This document shows, one piece after another, positions 22,057 to 33,082 of a stretch of DNA of 64,000 nucleotides. This DNA comes from Hippopus hippopus (taxonomy: Eukaryota; Mollusca; Bivalvia; Cardiida; Cardiidae): positions 18,902,456 through 18,966,455 of the forward strand of contig OX328110.1 of assembly GCA_946811185.2 (NCBI GenBank). The letters run 5' to 3'. Under the pieces are notes generated by a model. It was not told the origin of the DNA and did no database searches. It saw only the letters and a list, made by a program, of their open reading frames with translations. Position 1 is the stretch's first letter. Each line of letters begins with the position of its first letter. A program made the translations under genes and the position numbers.

Positions 22057-22269
22057 AGCTCTTCACCACATGACAAAAATACAGACTGGTCCAAATTGAA
22101 AGCATATGCATAGGACAATTTAAATGTAGTTCAAATGATTAAATTTCTCTGTACATAATAGGGTAGAAAACATTGTGGGAACCAGCATTTTCTCCTTTTT
22201 TCTGCAATGTTTTCAAAAGACCTAGTACTCTGGGTCGTTAAAACTCAGGACTGTGTGGTAAAGGGTTAA
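22057..22269. mobile_element. P1 MITE with deleted left palindrome arm
   Basis: ATTGTGGGAACCAGCATTTT shows most of the left arm missing; right end TGTGTGGTAAAGGGTTAA is intact. Confidence 0.7.
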
Positions 22270-22452
22270 ACAGCTGTGCAATCATATTGTGTTTCTAAGA
22301 AACCTTCTCTGTGTCAACTAAGTCCCCTAACTTTTCTAGGTATTATGACCATTGGTGACATCAAATGCATAGCTCAAAAAGCCAAAGTGACACATTTCAT
22401 GAAATAGCCTAGCTAAAGTATCTAATGCTGTCAAAAGACTATGTAATCCAAC

Positions 22453-22690
22453 AGTTAATCCTTTATTTGATGAAAAACTTGATATTCTTCCAAACTGAAA
22501 GTAATTGCAGACAATACTTTATATATGTCTAAAATGAATTATGTACTTGAAAGGGTTGAAAATATTGTTGGGAAAAGGAGATAAAATGATATCATATTAG
22601 TAACATGCCAGTTTCCAGTAGTTTCCCCTTTTTCCAGTCTTCGAAACACCCCTCTTATCAGGGGGATTTAAACAAGGTATCAGTTTCTAT
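22453..22690. mobile_element. P1 MITE, decayed
   Basis: TTAATCCTTTATTTGATGAA start and TTGTTGGGAAAAGGAGATAA arm recognisable; right half eroded. Confidence 0.45.
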
Positions 22691-22747
22691 AACTGGACTT
22701 CATTCTCAACTTATAAGTACTACAGCAGTCTGGGATAGTTGCAAAAC

Positions 22748-23056
22748 CAGCCTGAACGGCTAAAGTGGTAGCGCATGAGACTTGCAAACCACAAATCTCT
22801 AGCCAGTTCAGAGTGTGGACCCCATTCCTTTGGCTGGCCTTCTAAAATTACTAATGGTTTTTTGGATGTGATGTGAATCTAGGTCCTGTATGACTGTGCT
22901 ATATACCGAACATGTTAAAGAACCCAGCTTAACTTGGGATGGGTTTTGTCCTGTGTCTTTCCCTATCCCCTGTAACATAAGTAATAGTCTTCTGTGGGCC
23001 TCACACCTATGGGGAACTGGTGGTGATGATAAATAATAAAAATTCAATCAATCAAC
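22748..23056 (+). mobile_element. tRNA-derived SINE (family S-c)
   Basis: tRNA-like head GGCTAAAGTGGTAGCGCATG .. CCAGTTCAGAGTG, a body with CATGTTAAAGAACCCAGCTT and TGGGATGGGTTTTGTCC, and an ATAATAAAAATTCAATCAAT tail. The shared 3' part suggests a LINE-mobilised metazoan SINE. Confidence 0.65.
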
Positions 23057-23228
23057 AGTAGCACCCATTTGCATAAGGTATGTATAAACAAGAGATAATA
23101 GTGTTTTGCTCAGAATACTTCAGGACTACTCTTTTGATCAGTTTACATAATATGACAAGCTGACATGCTATTTGTAGCCCATATATTCTTTCCATAAAGT
23201 AAACAAAATATCACTAACTTTATCACAA

Positions 23229-23715
23229 CACAAGGGTCATTGGCCCCAAAGCGCTCACCCGAGTAAAGTGATCTGGAAATGACATAGCTGACAAGATCCT
23301 GGTTGTGATGATGTTAAATACATGAGGTCTCCAGAGTGCACACAGGGTTTTAGTTGGGTTTGTCCCCAAGACCCAATGTGAACCAATTTTGAACATATCT
23401 AAACACTTTCTAACAAATTTTCATGAGTATCAGACTGAAAATGTGGCCTCTAGACTGCATATTGGATTTTTCTAAGATTTGCCCATGTGACCTACTTTTT
23501 GACCGAACAAGACCCAATTTTGAACTTGTCCTAATATTATCAAGACAAATATTCTGACTAAGTTCAATGAGTATTGGATAGAAATTATGGCCTCTTGAGT
23601 GCACACAGGATAATTGTTGACACCTGGGCAATGCATGACGGATGATGCATGACCGACACACGGCACTATCACAAAAGCTCATTTTGAGCATTTTGTGCCA
23701 AGATGAGCTATAAAA
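23229..23715 (+). mobile_element. H-type element, GCTCACC ends, short copy
   Basis: Head ACAAGGGTCATTGGCCCCAA and GCGCTCACCCGAGTAAAGTG; tail CACTATCACAAAAGCTCATT, hairpin GCTCATTTTGAGC, then GATGAGCTATAAAA. Internal phrases (GACCTACTTTTTGACC, AGTGCACACAGG) match the longer copy at 55051-56346. Confidence 0.65.
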
Positions 23716-24116
23716 GCTTTTGCATTTCTTCAGTTCTAATTATGCACTTGAAAAAAGATCAGATCATTAAAAATTGTTAAAACATTAAAAAAAAAAAAGG
23801 GGGGGGAATAGAATAAAAACCTTAAACAAATTAAAAAAAAGCCAAAAGCCATAGCCTACAAAATAAGATTTCAACAGTTACAACATACTTGAAGGTGATA
23901 TCAAATATGACTATATAAACTGACAATAAAGTAGATATCTTACATCAAGGTGAAACGTTGAGCGAAGTACGTGTACAAGTAATTAATACATCACAACGTT
24001 GGACAATCAAGCTGCAACAGCTGTTCGAGGCACCAGAAACAAAAACCTGCACGCATATTTTTCACAATAGTTCACATTCTTGACTTCACAACTTACAATA
24101 AAACATAAAATATAGC

Positions 24117-24304
24117 TTAATCCTTTACCAAGCAATCCCGAGTTTTAACAACCCCCAAGAAAGAAAGCTTTTGAAAACATTGTGGGAAAAGGAGAAAATG
24201 CTTGTAACAAGCATTTTCTCCTTTTCCCACAGTGTTTTCTAACCAATCAAAGACAGAGATCATCATTGGAGCAACATTATTTGTTGTCTGCAAATACTTT
24301 CAAT
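24117..24304. mobile_element. P1 MITE with paired changes in both palindrome arms
   Basis: Centre AATGCTTGTAACAAGCATT replaces AATGCTGGTAACCAGCATT: a G-to-T change in the left arm is matched by C-to-A in the right. The copy breaks at 24304, where another P1 begins at TTAA. Confidence 0.75.
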
Positions 24305-24540
24305 TAAACTCTTTACCAGACAATGAAAGTATAGACCTCCCCAAACTGAAAGCATTTGTAGATGCCAAATAAGATGTGACTAAAATGTGACTCAAATAAT
24401 TGAATTTAGCTTTAAGAGCAGAAAATATTGTGGAAAAAGGAGAAAATGCTGGTTACCAGCATTTTCTCCTTTTCCCACAATGTTTTACAAGCCCTCCTAT
24501 AGTGGCCATTAAAACACTGGATTGTTTGGTAAAAAGTCAA
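24304..24540. mobile_element. P1 MITE, apparently inserted in the preceding P1
   Basis: TTAAACTCTTTACCAGACAA to TTTGGTAAAAAGTCAA, long-arm-first. The sequence after it (CTGGACTTCAAAACTTAC) resembles the missing end of the previous copy (TGGACAAGTCTAAAATTTTG), which fits insertion inside it. Confidence 0.75.
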
Positions 24541-24949
24541 CTGGACTTCAAAACTTACAAAAGAAATGTAAAAGATTAATTCGACACAATAACTGTGACC
24601 TTTGTTTACAAAATTTGAACATTCTACTTTACAATATAGGTACATGTATATAGCAGTAAGGACCCCATCATGAATGTAACACATTTGCAAATTCATGTAT
24701 GCATGTCTACCAATAGGTGGCTGTTGCATCATTCCAAATCCCTGTTTTAATGTTTTGAACTCGCTCAGTACTTGTAAACAAAGGTCACAGTGATCATGTT
24801 TTGTTAATACAGTTAAAAATGAGTCTATTTACAAACATTAGGTCACATAACACCAGTCATTCTCATGTCTTACTAAACATATTACCTGTAGCAGGAAACT
24901 ATCAGAACATACTTGTAAATATAGATACTGGTTATGGATATGAAACAAG

Positions 24950-25220
24950 GTTTAACCTATTACATAAATATGCAATGTGGCAGAAGGAGAAATTGCTTGT
25001 TATGAGCAATTTTCAACCACAATATTCTCAAAAAAAAAATCTTTTTCATGCTAATGCTAAAAGATATACAATTGTTAAAAGGTTAAAAATCTTAAGGAAC
25101 AAAAAAATCCATTTCCTAAATGATATGAAAAACATTGTGGAAAAGAAGCAAATGCTTGTTACAAGCAATGGCTTGTTACCAGTAATTATTGCTTCTTGTG
25201 CCTCAATAATTTGAAAAGCT
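24950..25220. mobile_element. Two decayed P1 cores of the AATTGC/GCAATT palindrome type
   Basis: GAGAAATTGCTTGTTATGAG..CAATTTTC (~24988-25015) and AAAACATTGTGGAAAAGAAG..TTGTTACAAGCAA (~25130-25170). Confidence 0.45.
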
Positions 25221-25528
25221 TGTCTATTGTATATTATAAATAAAACTATTAGAAATGAGTTAACTAAAAGCAGACACTTCTTCCATATATCTTCCTTCAC
25301 ATATTGCTCTCCTTACTTATTCAAATCATTTTTCACACAAGTATCAATATTTCATCATCATTTTCCCGAACTTTTTCAACAAACATATTCAATTATCCAA
25401 TGCAAAAAAAGTGATACAATGTGCACACAATATCAATGGATTTAAATTTACTGTCATTTTGTTGATAACAAAAGGTGGGAAAGAATCATTTCGATGACCA
25501 AGGTCACAATGTTATGAACTCCCTCCCA
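25221..25528. other. 3' flank of the repeat-motif gene
   Basis: AT-rich; no ORF or element recognised. It probably contains the 3' UTR of the minus-strand gene, but no clear hexamer marks its end. Confidence 0.35.
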
Positions 25529-25688
25529 TCACCACAACTCTGATCTTTCCATCATTTTGTTTTGTCGTCTAGCAGGGCGTGCTGGCGTAGCTTCTCCATG
25601 CAAAATGGCCGACATCTCCGATGACTGATTCTTCTGATAATTATTCATGGCCTCTGGTCTGGTGCGTAGCGGGCTGGTCTGTGGGCGT
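25529..25688 (-). CDS. Last coding exon of the repeat-motif gene
   Basis: The acceptor TAACTTTTACAG ends at 25689 (minus strand); the exon runs to a TGA at 25531-25529. It completes Pro264 and adds 52 residues, including a seventh unit LRTRPEAMNNYQKNQSSEMS (from 271), then a basic tail with RPARRQNK and the end ERSELW. The frame matches that predicted by the preceding donor. No clear poly(A) signal was found just downstream on the minus strand. Confidence 0.85.
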
Positions 25689-26209
25689 CTGTAAAAGTTA
25701 ACCAAGAAATGTATAATTATCATTCAAAATAATCAAATAGAACCATTACCGTGAGACCCACAATCCTTTGGAGATTGATGGCACAAGTCACATGTAGAAA
25801 AACATACAGAAAAAAGGTACATGGACCTGTAACTTAAAAGTACAACATTGTAACAAGGCATTAAGGTCAAATTAGTAACTATATTGTAACTGATCAATTA
25901 CATCTTAAATCACAAAATGGGCATGAACAGGGCATTTTCAGAGGAAGGCTATTTCATTCAACATACATGATTGTATTTGATGACATGTCAGACGGTGTAG
26001 ATCTATGATGGGAGTCAGTGTAATTTGTAGAATTATAGTTTTGTTCAACAAAAAATCAGCAAACCACCCTGGCATCCTATTAAAACAAAGTTTAGCTTCC
26101 AATCTTCAATTGATATGGTCTATCAGGGCTTGACAATAACTTTTAGGTTAATGTCCTGCAGCTACTATTAAGCAAGCTTCAGGACACCTTATCCTCCAAA
26201 GTGCAAACC

Positions 26210-26415
26210 TTAACTCTTTACCAAATGACAAAATTTAAGACCAACCCAAATTGAAAGCATTTGCAGACAAAAATTTAATTGTGGCTTAAATAATGGAATT
26301 TGTCATTGATAGAGTAGAAAACAAGTAACCAGCATTTTCTCCTTTTCCCACAATGTTTTCAATAGCTTTCTCTTTCAAAGTCTTTTAAACTCCGAATTTT
26401 GTGCAAAAGGGTTAA
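26210..26415. mobile_element. P1 MITE in intron of the repeat-motif gene
   Basis: TTAACTCTTTACCAAATGAC to CAAAAGGGTTAA; the left palindrome arm is largely deleted (AAAACAAGTAACCAGC). Confidence 0.7.
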
Positions 26416-26589
26416 GTGTGCCTTCAAAGATTTTAGAGTCCTCAAGATTGCAAGAAACTTTAAGTGTCTATAACTGTTATCTTTGGAAAGACAGAGGAGG
26501 TTTTGATAGCCAGCATTTTCTTTCGTCTCTCTGTGTTTTTGAAAACCATCCTCCTCAAGGTCATAAAAACTTGATCATCTGGTAAAAGG

Positions 26590-26802
26590 ATAACTCTTTA
26601 CAAAAAACCACAAATTTCTGACTAGTCCAAATTCAAAGCCTGAGCAGATGACAACTTAAATCTAGCTCCCATGATGACTTTTATTCTTCAAAAGGTAGAA
26701 AACACTGTGGGAAAAGAAGATAATGCTGGTTGCCAGCATTTTCTACTTTTCCCACGATGTTTTCAAAGGCCTTCCTTCTCTGGATTATGTGGTTGAGGGT
26801 AA
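26590..26802. mobile_element. P1 MITE next to a splice donor
   Basis: TAACTCTTTACAAAAAACCA start, GCTGGTTGCCAGC centre, end near TGGTTGAGGGTAA. Its edge is ~14 nt from the GTAAGT donor (26817-26822) of the middle coding exon. Confidence 0.7.
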
Positions 26803-26822
26803 ACACACAGCAGCAAACTTAC

Positions 26823-26984
26823 GGGGTCACAGAAGTCTGTAAGTGAGGCTGTACTTTGGTGTCCCTCACAGTGGGTGGGGCAACATCCCCTCTCATCAAA
26901 TCCCCAACAATTTCAGATGACTGTTTGTCAGCAATTTCCTCTGCCTCTGGTCTCATTCTAACAGCCGGTGGATCTTCATCCCAT
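26823..26984 (-). CDS. Second coding exon of the repeat-motif gene
   Basis: A 162-bp exon between acceptor TTTTATTCAG (ending at 26985 on the minus strand) and donor GTAAGT (26822-26817). It is entered with two carried bases (GG|A, Gly210) and left with two (CC|A, Pro264), so it is frame-neutral. It encodes residues 210-264 with one repeat unit, VRMRPEAEEIADKQSSEIVG (from 218). Its unit is closer to the one in the last exon than to those in the first, suggesting duplication of a unit-bearing exon. Confidence 0.85.
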
Positions 26985-27061
26985 CTGAATAAAATATGTT
27001 TTCCATGATTTACAATTCCCTTCACGTTGATCACTTAATTATGACCAATACACTACCGTAA

Positions 27062-27285
27062 TTGAACTCTTAACAGGCTACTTAAAATAATATGTTTCAT
27101 ATTAAACACCGGGGAAAAAGCCTTTTGGAAATATTGTGAGTATAGGAGAAAATACCGGTAACCAGCATTTCCTCTATTTCCCACTATGTTTTCTACCCTT
27201 TCAGAGTACTTCTGTTCATTTTTGCCATTTTGAATTGTCATCTGTAGATGCTTTCAACTTCGAAGAGTCTAAAATTTGTTAACTG
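27062..27285. mobile_element. P1 MITE, diverged, in intron 1 of the repeat-motif gene
   Basis: AAAATACCGGTAACCAGC centre (left arm changed), long arm GTCATCTGTAGATGCTTTCA. A further decayed core (AATTGCTTGAAACAAGCAAT) follows at ~27290-27380. Confidence 0.65.
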
Positions 27286-27565
27286 GCAGCTTTTGAAAAC
27301 ATAATGGATACAGGAGAAATTGCTTGAAACAAGCAATTATAACTCTTTTTCCAACAATACTTTCCACATTGTTGAAAGATAATACATGTTCATGTATATT
27401 CCTATACTGTCTGATAAATGTATTTCTAAAGACATTCTGCTAAAAGTAACACTGGAAATGCAAGGTTAGAAACTTTTCTTGCCTGAAAATGCACATATAT
27501 TCATTTACAGTCCTCATAGATACTATAATCTGTTACCAATTTACCTTATACAGAGATATACCTAC

Positions 27566-28194
27566 CCTGCACCTTGAGACTGCTGATGCAACTTTCCTTG
27601 TTTGGGTTCTTTTGGTGTTTTCTCACCTTCCATGCGTAACAAGGGACCCATTCCAGCCCCTGTATGTTTAGCTGCCACTTCTTCTCCACCATAACTCAGT
27701 TTCTGAGGTGGCGGCTGATCAGGCGTCAAATTTCCATAATTATTCATTAATTTATCCATAGTTCCATGGTTTCTTTCAGCATATTCTAAAGCATCATCAC
27801 CATGAACTTTTGGTGCACCATGTCCATCTGTTACATCCATTTTTCCATAATTGTCAATTAATTCTCTCATAGCACCACCTTTATTCTGATTAGCAATATT
27901 TACAGCATCACCTTTGACTGCTCTTGGATGAACATTTCTTTGTAAAGGGGGATCTGCATACCCTCCCATGATCTCACTCATGGAACCTTTATTGAGCTCT
28001 GCATTAGCACGACCCTCATTTGTAACGCTCCTACCGGCAGGTCTTGGTGATTGATAGGAGTCATTGTCACTGTAATCAAACCAACGCTCCAGGTTACCCC
28101 TGTTTCGCTCAGCATAAGAAGCGGCTTCTGGCTTGATACGAGGGTGGGCCTTAGGTGTGGGGCTTGGGAAATATTCACCATTTACTGTGGTCAT
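27566..28194 (-). CDS. First coding exon of a 316-residue protein with ~7 repeats of a PEA..A..N+G..M..L motif
   Basis: The minus-strand ORF starts at ATG 28192-28194 and runs 629 nt to a GTAGGT donor starting at 27565. With the other two exons it makes a 951-nt CDS (316 residues plus stop). This exon holds five copies of a degenerate unit: HPRIKPEAASYAERNRG (from 17), TNEGRANAELNKGSMSEIM (58), VKGDAVNIANQNKGGAMREL (93), HGDDALEYAERNHGTMDKLM (131) and a divergent GGEEVAAKHTGAGMGPLL (169). Core pattern: acidic-Ala, 3-4 residues, Ala/Tyr, Asn-Lys/Arg-Gly, then Met..Leu/Met and often Asn-Tyr-Gly. Linkers are rich in Pro, Gly and charge. No signal peptide, transmembrane segment or cysteine is seen, so the product is probably a soluble, largely disordered intracellular protein. 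I do not recognise the family. Repeated short motifs would suit binding along a polymer such as a microtubule or actin, but that is a guess. Confidence 0.85.
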
Positions 28195-28266
28195 CTTTGC
28201 AGTGAGATCTTTTCTTTACTATCTTCCACACTAAAATGTTGAAATCTTGTTCACATCAGATGAAGT
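28195..28266 (-). other. 5' UTR part of the first coding exon of the repeat-motif gene
   Basis: On the minus strand the sequence TTTATTGTATTTCAG precedes 28266, a good acceptor, so at least one noncoding exon lies at higher coordinates. In-frame TAG and TAA codons occur within the 72 nt before the ATG, which fixes the ATG at 28194 as the first usable start in this exon. Confidence 0.6.
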
Positions 28267-28420
28267 CTGAAATACAATAAAGATGTTGCAGTGATATATA
28301 GATTTCAAAGATAAACAGAATGACAAAATACTCTTGAGTTTTCTGTGACTACAAGCAAAAAAAGCATAAAACAGAAGGAGTGGCATTACGATAGACAAAA
28401 AAGATGAATTGCAAAATTTT

Positions 28421-28689
28421 CACTGATTGATTGATTGATCATATTGAAGTTTAATGCCATTTTAACAGCTTAGGTCATATCATGGTGGTCAGTGCTCATG
28501 TTTCCTGGCTCTCTCACACCAGTGCTGATACAACTTTCTTTCCAAGTCACTGATGTCTTTTCTCAATTGCATCAGAGGTGAGAGGCAAAAAATCGCCAGA
28601 AAGAGAGTTCGCCTCAACTGGGTGTTGAACTCACAACCACCAGGTCACAAATCAGATACACTATCCACTGAGCTACTAGGCTGGGCTAA
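28421..28689 (-). mobile_element. tRNA-derived SINE (family S-a), minus orientation
   Basis: Read on the minus strand: TAGTAGCTCAGTGGATAGTG (box A), GGTTGTGAGTTCAACACC (box B), then AGGCGAACTCTCTTTCTGGC. The better preserved relative of 6731-6998; the tail is the TGATTGATTGATCA run at the left edge. Confidence 0.8.
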
Positions 28690-29206
28690 AATTTTCACTA
28701 AACTCTTTGCAAGATAACATGATTTTAAACACACTCATATTGAAAACATTTCAGACATACACACATTGAAAGAATAAAATTTTACAAGGAACCATAAAAC
28801 ATGGTTCAATTTATGTATTTTTCATTGAAACTGTAGAAAGCATCAGAGGAAAAGGAGAAAACCCTGGCTGCTTGCATTTTCTCTTTTCTCCACAATGTTA
28901 TCAAAATCCTCAGCATCATAAATCACAAAATTGATATGGATCAAAGATCACAACACTAGCCTTGAAAAGAATAAGTAAAACAAGTAATCATTCACTTTGA
29001 AGAAAACAGATGATGACCACAAGTTTCTCCATTCCTTTGAAAAGGAGAAAAAGAGAGTAAACCAGAGGTGGCAAAACTGATAGCTAAGAATAAATTGCAG
29101 TTTAAAATTTGCATCACATGATACTGAAGCCCCAAACCTGAAATAAAACAAAATTAAAAAAAAAAGATAACGGTACATCTGCAGGATGTTCAAAATGACC
29201 TCTAGC
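28690..29206. other. Noncoding stretch with a decayed P1
   Basis: P1 remnants at ~28695-28930 (AAACTCTTTGCAAGATAACA; GAGGAAAAGGAGAAAACCCT). From 28940 to 29206 I recognise nothing. Confidence 0.4.
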
Positions 29207-29423
29207 TTAACCCTTTACCACACAATCACGAGTTTTAATGACTCTGAGGAAGAGGCCTTTTGAAAACATTGTGGGAAAATGATGGTAACAAGCATTTTCT
29301 TCTTTTCCCACAATGTTTTCTACCTATCAAAGATAGAAATTGCAACTTGGGCAACCTTTTGTCGTCTGCAAATGTTTTCAATTTAGACCAATCTAAAAAT
29401 TTTGTCCTTTGGTAAAGAGTTAA
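29207..29423. mobile_element. P1 MITE with shortened left palindrome arm
   Basis: TTAACCCTTTACCACACAAT to CCTTTGGTAAAGAGTTAA; GTGGGAAAATGATGGTAACA shows loss of the AGGAGAAAAT segment. Confidence 0.8.
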
Positions 29424-29945
29424 GGGCTATCTAGAGGGAAACCATGGATGGCAAAACTTGTTCGACTGATACAATATTGTAAATCTAGACAATCTTTGAT
29501 AACAGTAAAATCCCCTCTAACATGCTTCATCCACATTCCTGGTATCTTGGGTTACACGTTGGGTCAGATGTATCAGTTTGCAGTCAGTCACAAAGTCGTT
29601 ACACATTGTTGTTTTGACAGCTTCTTACTTATATCACAGAGGGCACTGCACCTATCCATGTACTTCAGTGTCTTCACAAGTACAATGTAAAGATTTCTTT
29701 TTTAAGTTGAAAAAGGGACATAACTGTGTCAAAAATATTTTGATGGTTATCTGCTCCTGTTGTATGAGTTCCCCTATTGATAGTTAACAACTTTTCCAAG
29801 TTTGAAGTAAATATCTTAAGTGAGAGACATTACAAAATGTCAAAGTTTTCGCACCAAGAAGACCAACGCCAGGGCTATGACGTTAACTAGTTGTTTTCTT
29901 CTAAAACAGCTGAGTTCAAAATATAAAGGGCAACAACTCCTTTCC

Positions 29946-30077
29946 CTTTTTACCAAACAACAAAATCTTGGACTTGTCCAAATTGGGAGCACTGAAATAA
30001 ATGTGACTCACTAATTGTAATTTGTTTTGTAAGGGGCAGAAAACATTGTGAAAAAAGGAGAAAATGCTGGTTACCAG
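29946..30077. mobile_element. P1 MITE half, interrupted by a SINE
   Basis: CTTTTTACCAAACAACAAAA to GCTGGTTACCAG, then SINE sequence; the other half is missing. Confidence 0.65.
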
Positions 30078-30171
30078 AAAAAGTTTGCCTCAACCTGACA
30101 TCGTACTCGCAACCACCATGTCACAAGTCGGATCTGATATCCACTGGGGTACTCGGCTGTACCCATAATAA
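30077..30171 (-). mobile_element. tRNA-like SINE head (family S-a), partial
   Basis: Minus strand: GAGTACCCCAGTGGATATCA, GGTTGCGAGTACGATGTC, AGGCAAACTTTTT. Only the tRNA-related part is present. Confidence 0.6.
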
Positions 30172-30210
30172 AACTTGCATATGCACAAGAATGAGGGCTT
30201 CCAATACAGT

Positions 30211-30364
30211 TTAGTGTCTTATTGGTTGAAAACTTGTGAAGGAGAATGGAAAACACAAAACTGACAAACTGATCTCAGAAAACCCTCTTAGTGTCTTACT
30301 GGTTGAAAACTTGTGAAGGAGAATGGAAAACACAAAACTTACATACTGATCTCAGAAAACCCCA
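30211..30364 (+). repeat. Tandem duplication, 77-bp unit, two copies
   Basis: TTAGTGTCTTATTGGTTGAA at 30211 repeats as TTAGTGTCTTACTGGTTGAA at 30288; the two units are almost identical. Confidence 0.85.
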
Positions 30365-30418
30365 CCCTCTAGCTCTGTGTGGGAAATATCACAACTGATG
30401 GATTCAGCCTGACAGTGC

Positions 30419-30615
30419 TTAACCCTTTACCACACAATCTTGAGTTTTACGACCCTGTGGAAGAAGCCTTTTTAAAACATTGTGCGAAAAGGAGAAAATG
30501 CTGTAACCAACATTTCCCTCCTTATAAAAGACAACTTCCATCATTTGCACCACATTTAGTTTGCCGTCTGCTAATGCTTTCAAGTCTACATTTTGGTTGT
30601 GTCGTAAAGAGTTAA
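30419..30615. mobile_element. P1 MITE with internal deletion
   Basis: TTAACCCTTTACCACACAAT; core AAATGCTGTAACCAACATTT; part of the right palindrome arm lost (CCCTCCTTATAAAAGAC); ends GTCGTAAAGAGTTAA. Confidence 0.75.
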
Positions 30616-31009
30616 ATTTACAACCAATGGATTTCTAGCCCACTGTATAAAGACAGATGATCCACTCAGTCTTCTGTTCACCAGCATTTTCTCTATTTCT
30701 TAGTAAGAAAATGCTAGTAAACAGCAGTTTTCTACTTTCACTACAATGCTTTTGAATACCTTCTTCCTTAAGATGGTTTTCAAACATAGGGTTCTGTCAA
30801 AGGGGTCATAGGCAGTATCAGTCTATTCTATAATGAACAAATTTGAAACAAGTATGTGTTTGCCATTCCAACCTCGAAAGGGATAAATCATTAGGTCAAT
30901 CTTCAGCAGATGTGAAACACAAAAATATATCTACAGCAAAACCTGAATTATTGAAACATAAAATAACTCTTCCACAACTAAAATAAAATAGAAAAGCTTC
31001 ACTTTTTCT

Positions 31010-31190
31010 AAGTCCCCTTATACGCTTCAGCTGCAAGATGAAGAACCACTTTGGTCATAATCTAAAGAAGTGGACAGTGTAGATCAGAGATCAGACTGCG
31101 CATTCTGTGCAGTCTGATCTTGATTTTCACTGTTCACTAGGCTTTTTGTGTTGTCTACTGTAACGAAAGAGATGTCGAAAATCACTTAGT
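31010..31190. mobile_element. P2 hairpin element
   Basis: GTGTAGATCAGAGATCAGAC, loop GCATTCTGTGC, AGTCTGATCTTGATTTTCAC; left flank GCAAGATGAAGAACCACTTT parallels the copies at 47828 and 62498. Confidence 0.65.
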
Positions 31191-31221
31191 TCATTATTTC
31201 CTCAAAAGAAATTTAAACACT

Positions 31222-31482
31222 GATTGATTGAATGAATGGTATTCAATTCCGTTTTAAACATTATATTATTATCAGTCATATCACAACAACAGCTCACATA
31301 TTCATGTATGTCCTGGGTTTCACCGATTCCAAGCGATGACTCTGAAGTGTCTTGCCAAAGGACACTCCCCCGCTCCCCCCCCCCCCCCCCAAAAAAAACA
31401 GTGGCTTCCAGTGAGGCTCAAACAGGGGTATTAGGGTTACGAGTCCCACACTATACCACTGAGCCACGCACGATCCCCTGGT
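31222..31482 (-). mobile_element. tRNA-derived SINE (family S-d), minus orientation
   Basis: Minus strand starts GGGATCGTGCGTGGCTCAGT, GGTATAGTGTGGGACTCGTA (box A region), then TGTTTGAGCCTCACTGGAAG (box B). It contains a 15-base C run followed by A's on the plus strand. Relatives at ~48930-49390. Confidence 0.75.
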
Positions 31483-31484
31483 AA

Positions 31485-32083
31485 AACATCAATAATAGAA
31501 TGATATCAAGAAAGGTTAAATTGATAAAAGATATAAATAAAATTATGAAAACATTGTGAAAAAAAAAAACACTTGCTTTTTAAAGGCCTCTACAGCTTCT
31601 GCCAGGATTTTTTTCCCCAAAGATAATTAAATTCAATTTCTCGAAGTGTACAGTCACTTATTTGAGTAAATGAAATTTTGTTGTAACTATGTTGCTAATG
31701 TGAAGAATACTGTACATATACTAGCAAGAAAATACCGCAATGGGCGAACAAAAAAGTTACTTTCCTTGATAGCGCCAAACTACCGGTACTAACTAGGTCC
31801 TGAGTAAGGTATTACTTGGTTTTTATCCTTGATATCCTTTGCACCACTTAAGAATGTTCAGGTTGAAATATCTACTTCAACATTTATCAAACCACAAATT
31901 TGATCTATTTGATACATTTCGTTGATAATAGTGTGTGAAATTCAATTTGCAAACACTATGAAGACTTTACATCATAAGTCAAATTATAATAACTGCAACA
32001 TTTCCTAGTAAACCAATGATGAAAACACAGGAAATCAAACAAAAGGACCCAATTGCAATTTAGTTTCCCTGGTTTTTATCAAA
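31485..32083. other. Noncoding stretch
   Basis: AT-rich, with an A run near 31560. No gene or repeat recognised. Confidence 0.4.
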
Positions 32084-33082
32084 TTAGAGGCCCTGAAGGG
32101 CCTGCAATCGCTCTACTGGCAGTGATTTTGCTTTTATGCTAGCATATATTATGAATTCATGACGCAAAAAGAAAAAAAATACAAAGATTAAAACAAGAAA
32201 TGCTGACTTCATCGCGTAAACAAGAAATCGAAATTTTCAACTTGAAATGGCTACTTTTCCCATACTGTTTGTTGGATTTTTTTCAAAATCAGTAGGGTTG
32301 AAGCTATTGATGAGATAAACAAACTGTGCAAGTTTCACAAAAATCTGATAACAAATGCATACTTTATCGCGTAAACAAGAAATGAAAATTTTCAACTTGA
32401 AATGGCTACTTTTCCCATACTGTTTGTTGGATTTTTTTCAAAATCAATAGGGTTGAAGCTATTGATAAGATAAACAAACTGTGCAAATTTCATGGAAATC
32501 TGACCGACTTTATCGCATAAACAAGAAATGAAAATTTTCAACTTGAAATGGCTACTTTTCCAATATTGTTAGTTAGATTTTTTTCAAAATCAATAGGGTT
32601 AAAGCTATTGATGAGATAAACAAACTGTGCAAGTTTCACAAAAATCTGTTAAAAAATGCAGACTTTATCTCGTAAACAAAAAATGAAAATTTTCAACTTG
32701 AAATGGCTACTTTTCCCATACTGTTTGTTGGATTTTTTTCAAAATCAATAGGGTTGAAGCTATTGATGAGATAAACAAACTGTGCAAGTTTCACAAAAAT
32801 CTAATAACAAATGCAGACTTTATTGCGTAAACAAGAAATGAAAATGTTCAACCTGAAATGGCTACTTTTCCCATACTATTTGTTGGATTTTTTTCAAAAT
32901 CAATAGGGTTGAAGCTATTGATGAGATAAACAAACTGTGCAAGTTTCATGGAAATCTGACCACAAATGCAGACTTTATCGCATAAACAAGAAAAAGACTA
33001 ACGGATTGACAGACAGACGGACGGACGACAGAAACCACGCCATGACATAAGCTCTGCTCGCTTTCAGCCAGTAGAGCTAAAA
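32084..33082 (+). mobile_element. H-type element, CTCTACTGGC ends
   Basis: Head hairpin GGCCCTGAAGGGCC, then CTCTACTGGCAGTG; tail GACAGACGGACGGACGAC, CATGACATAAGCTCTGCTCG, GCCAGTAGAGCTAAAA. Five tandem units are marked by TTGGATTTTTTTCAAAATCA (or TTAG variant) at 32272, 32427, 32573, 32728 and 32883 (spacings 155, 146, 155, 155). Confidence 0.8.
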
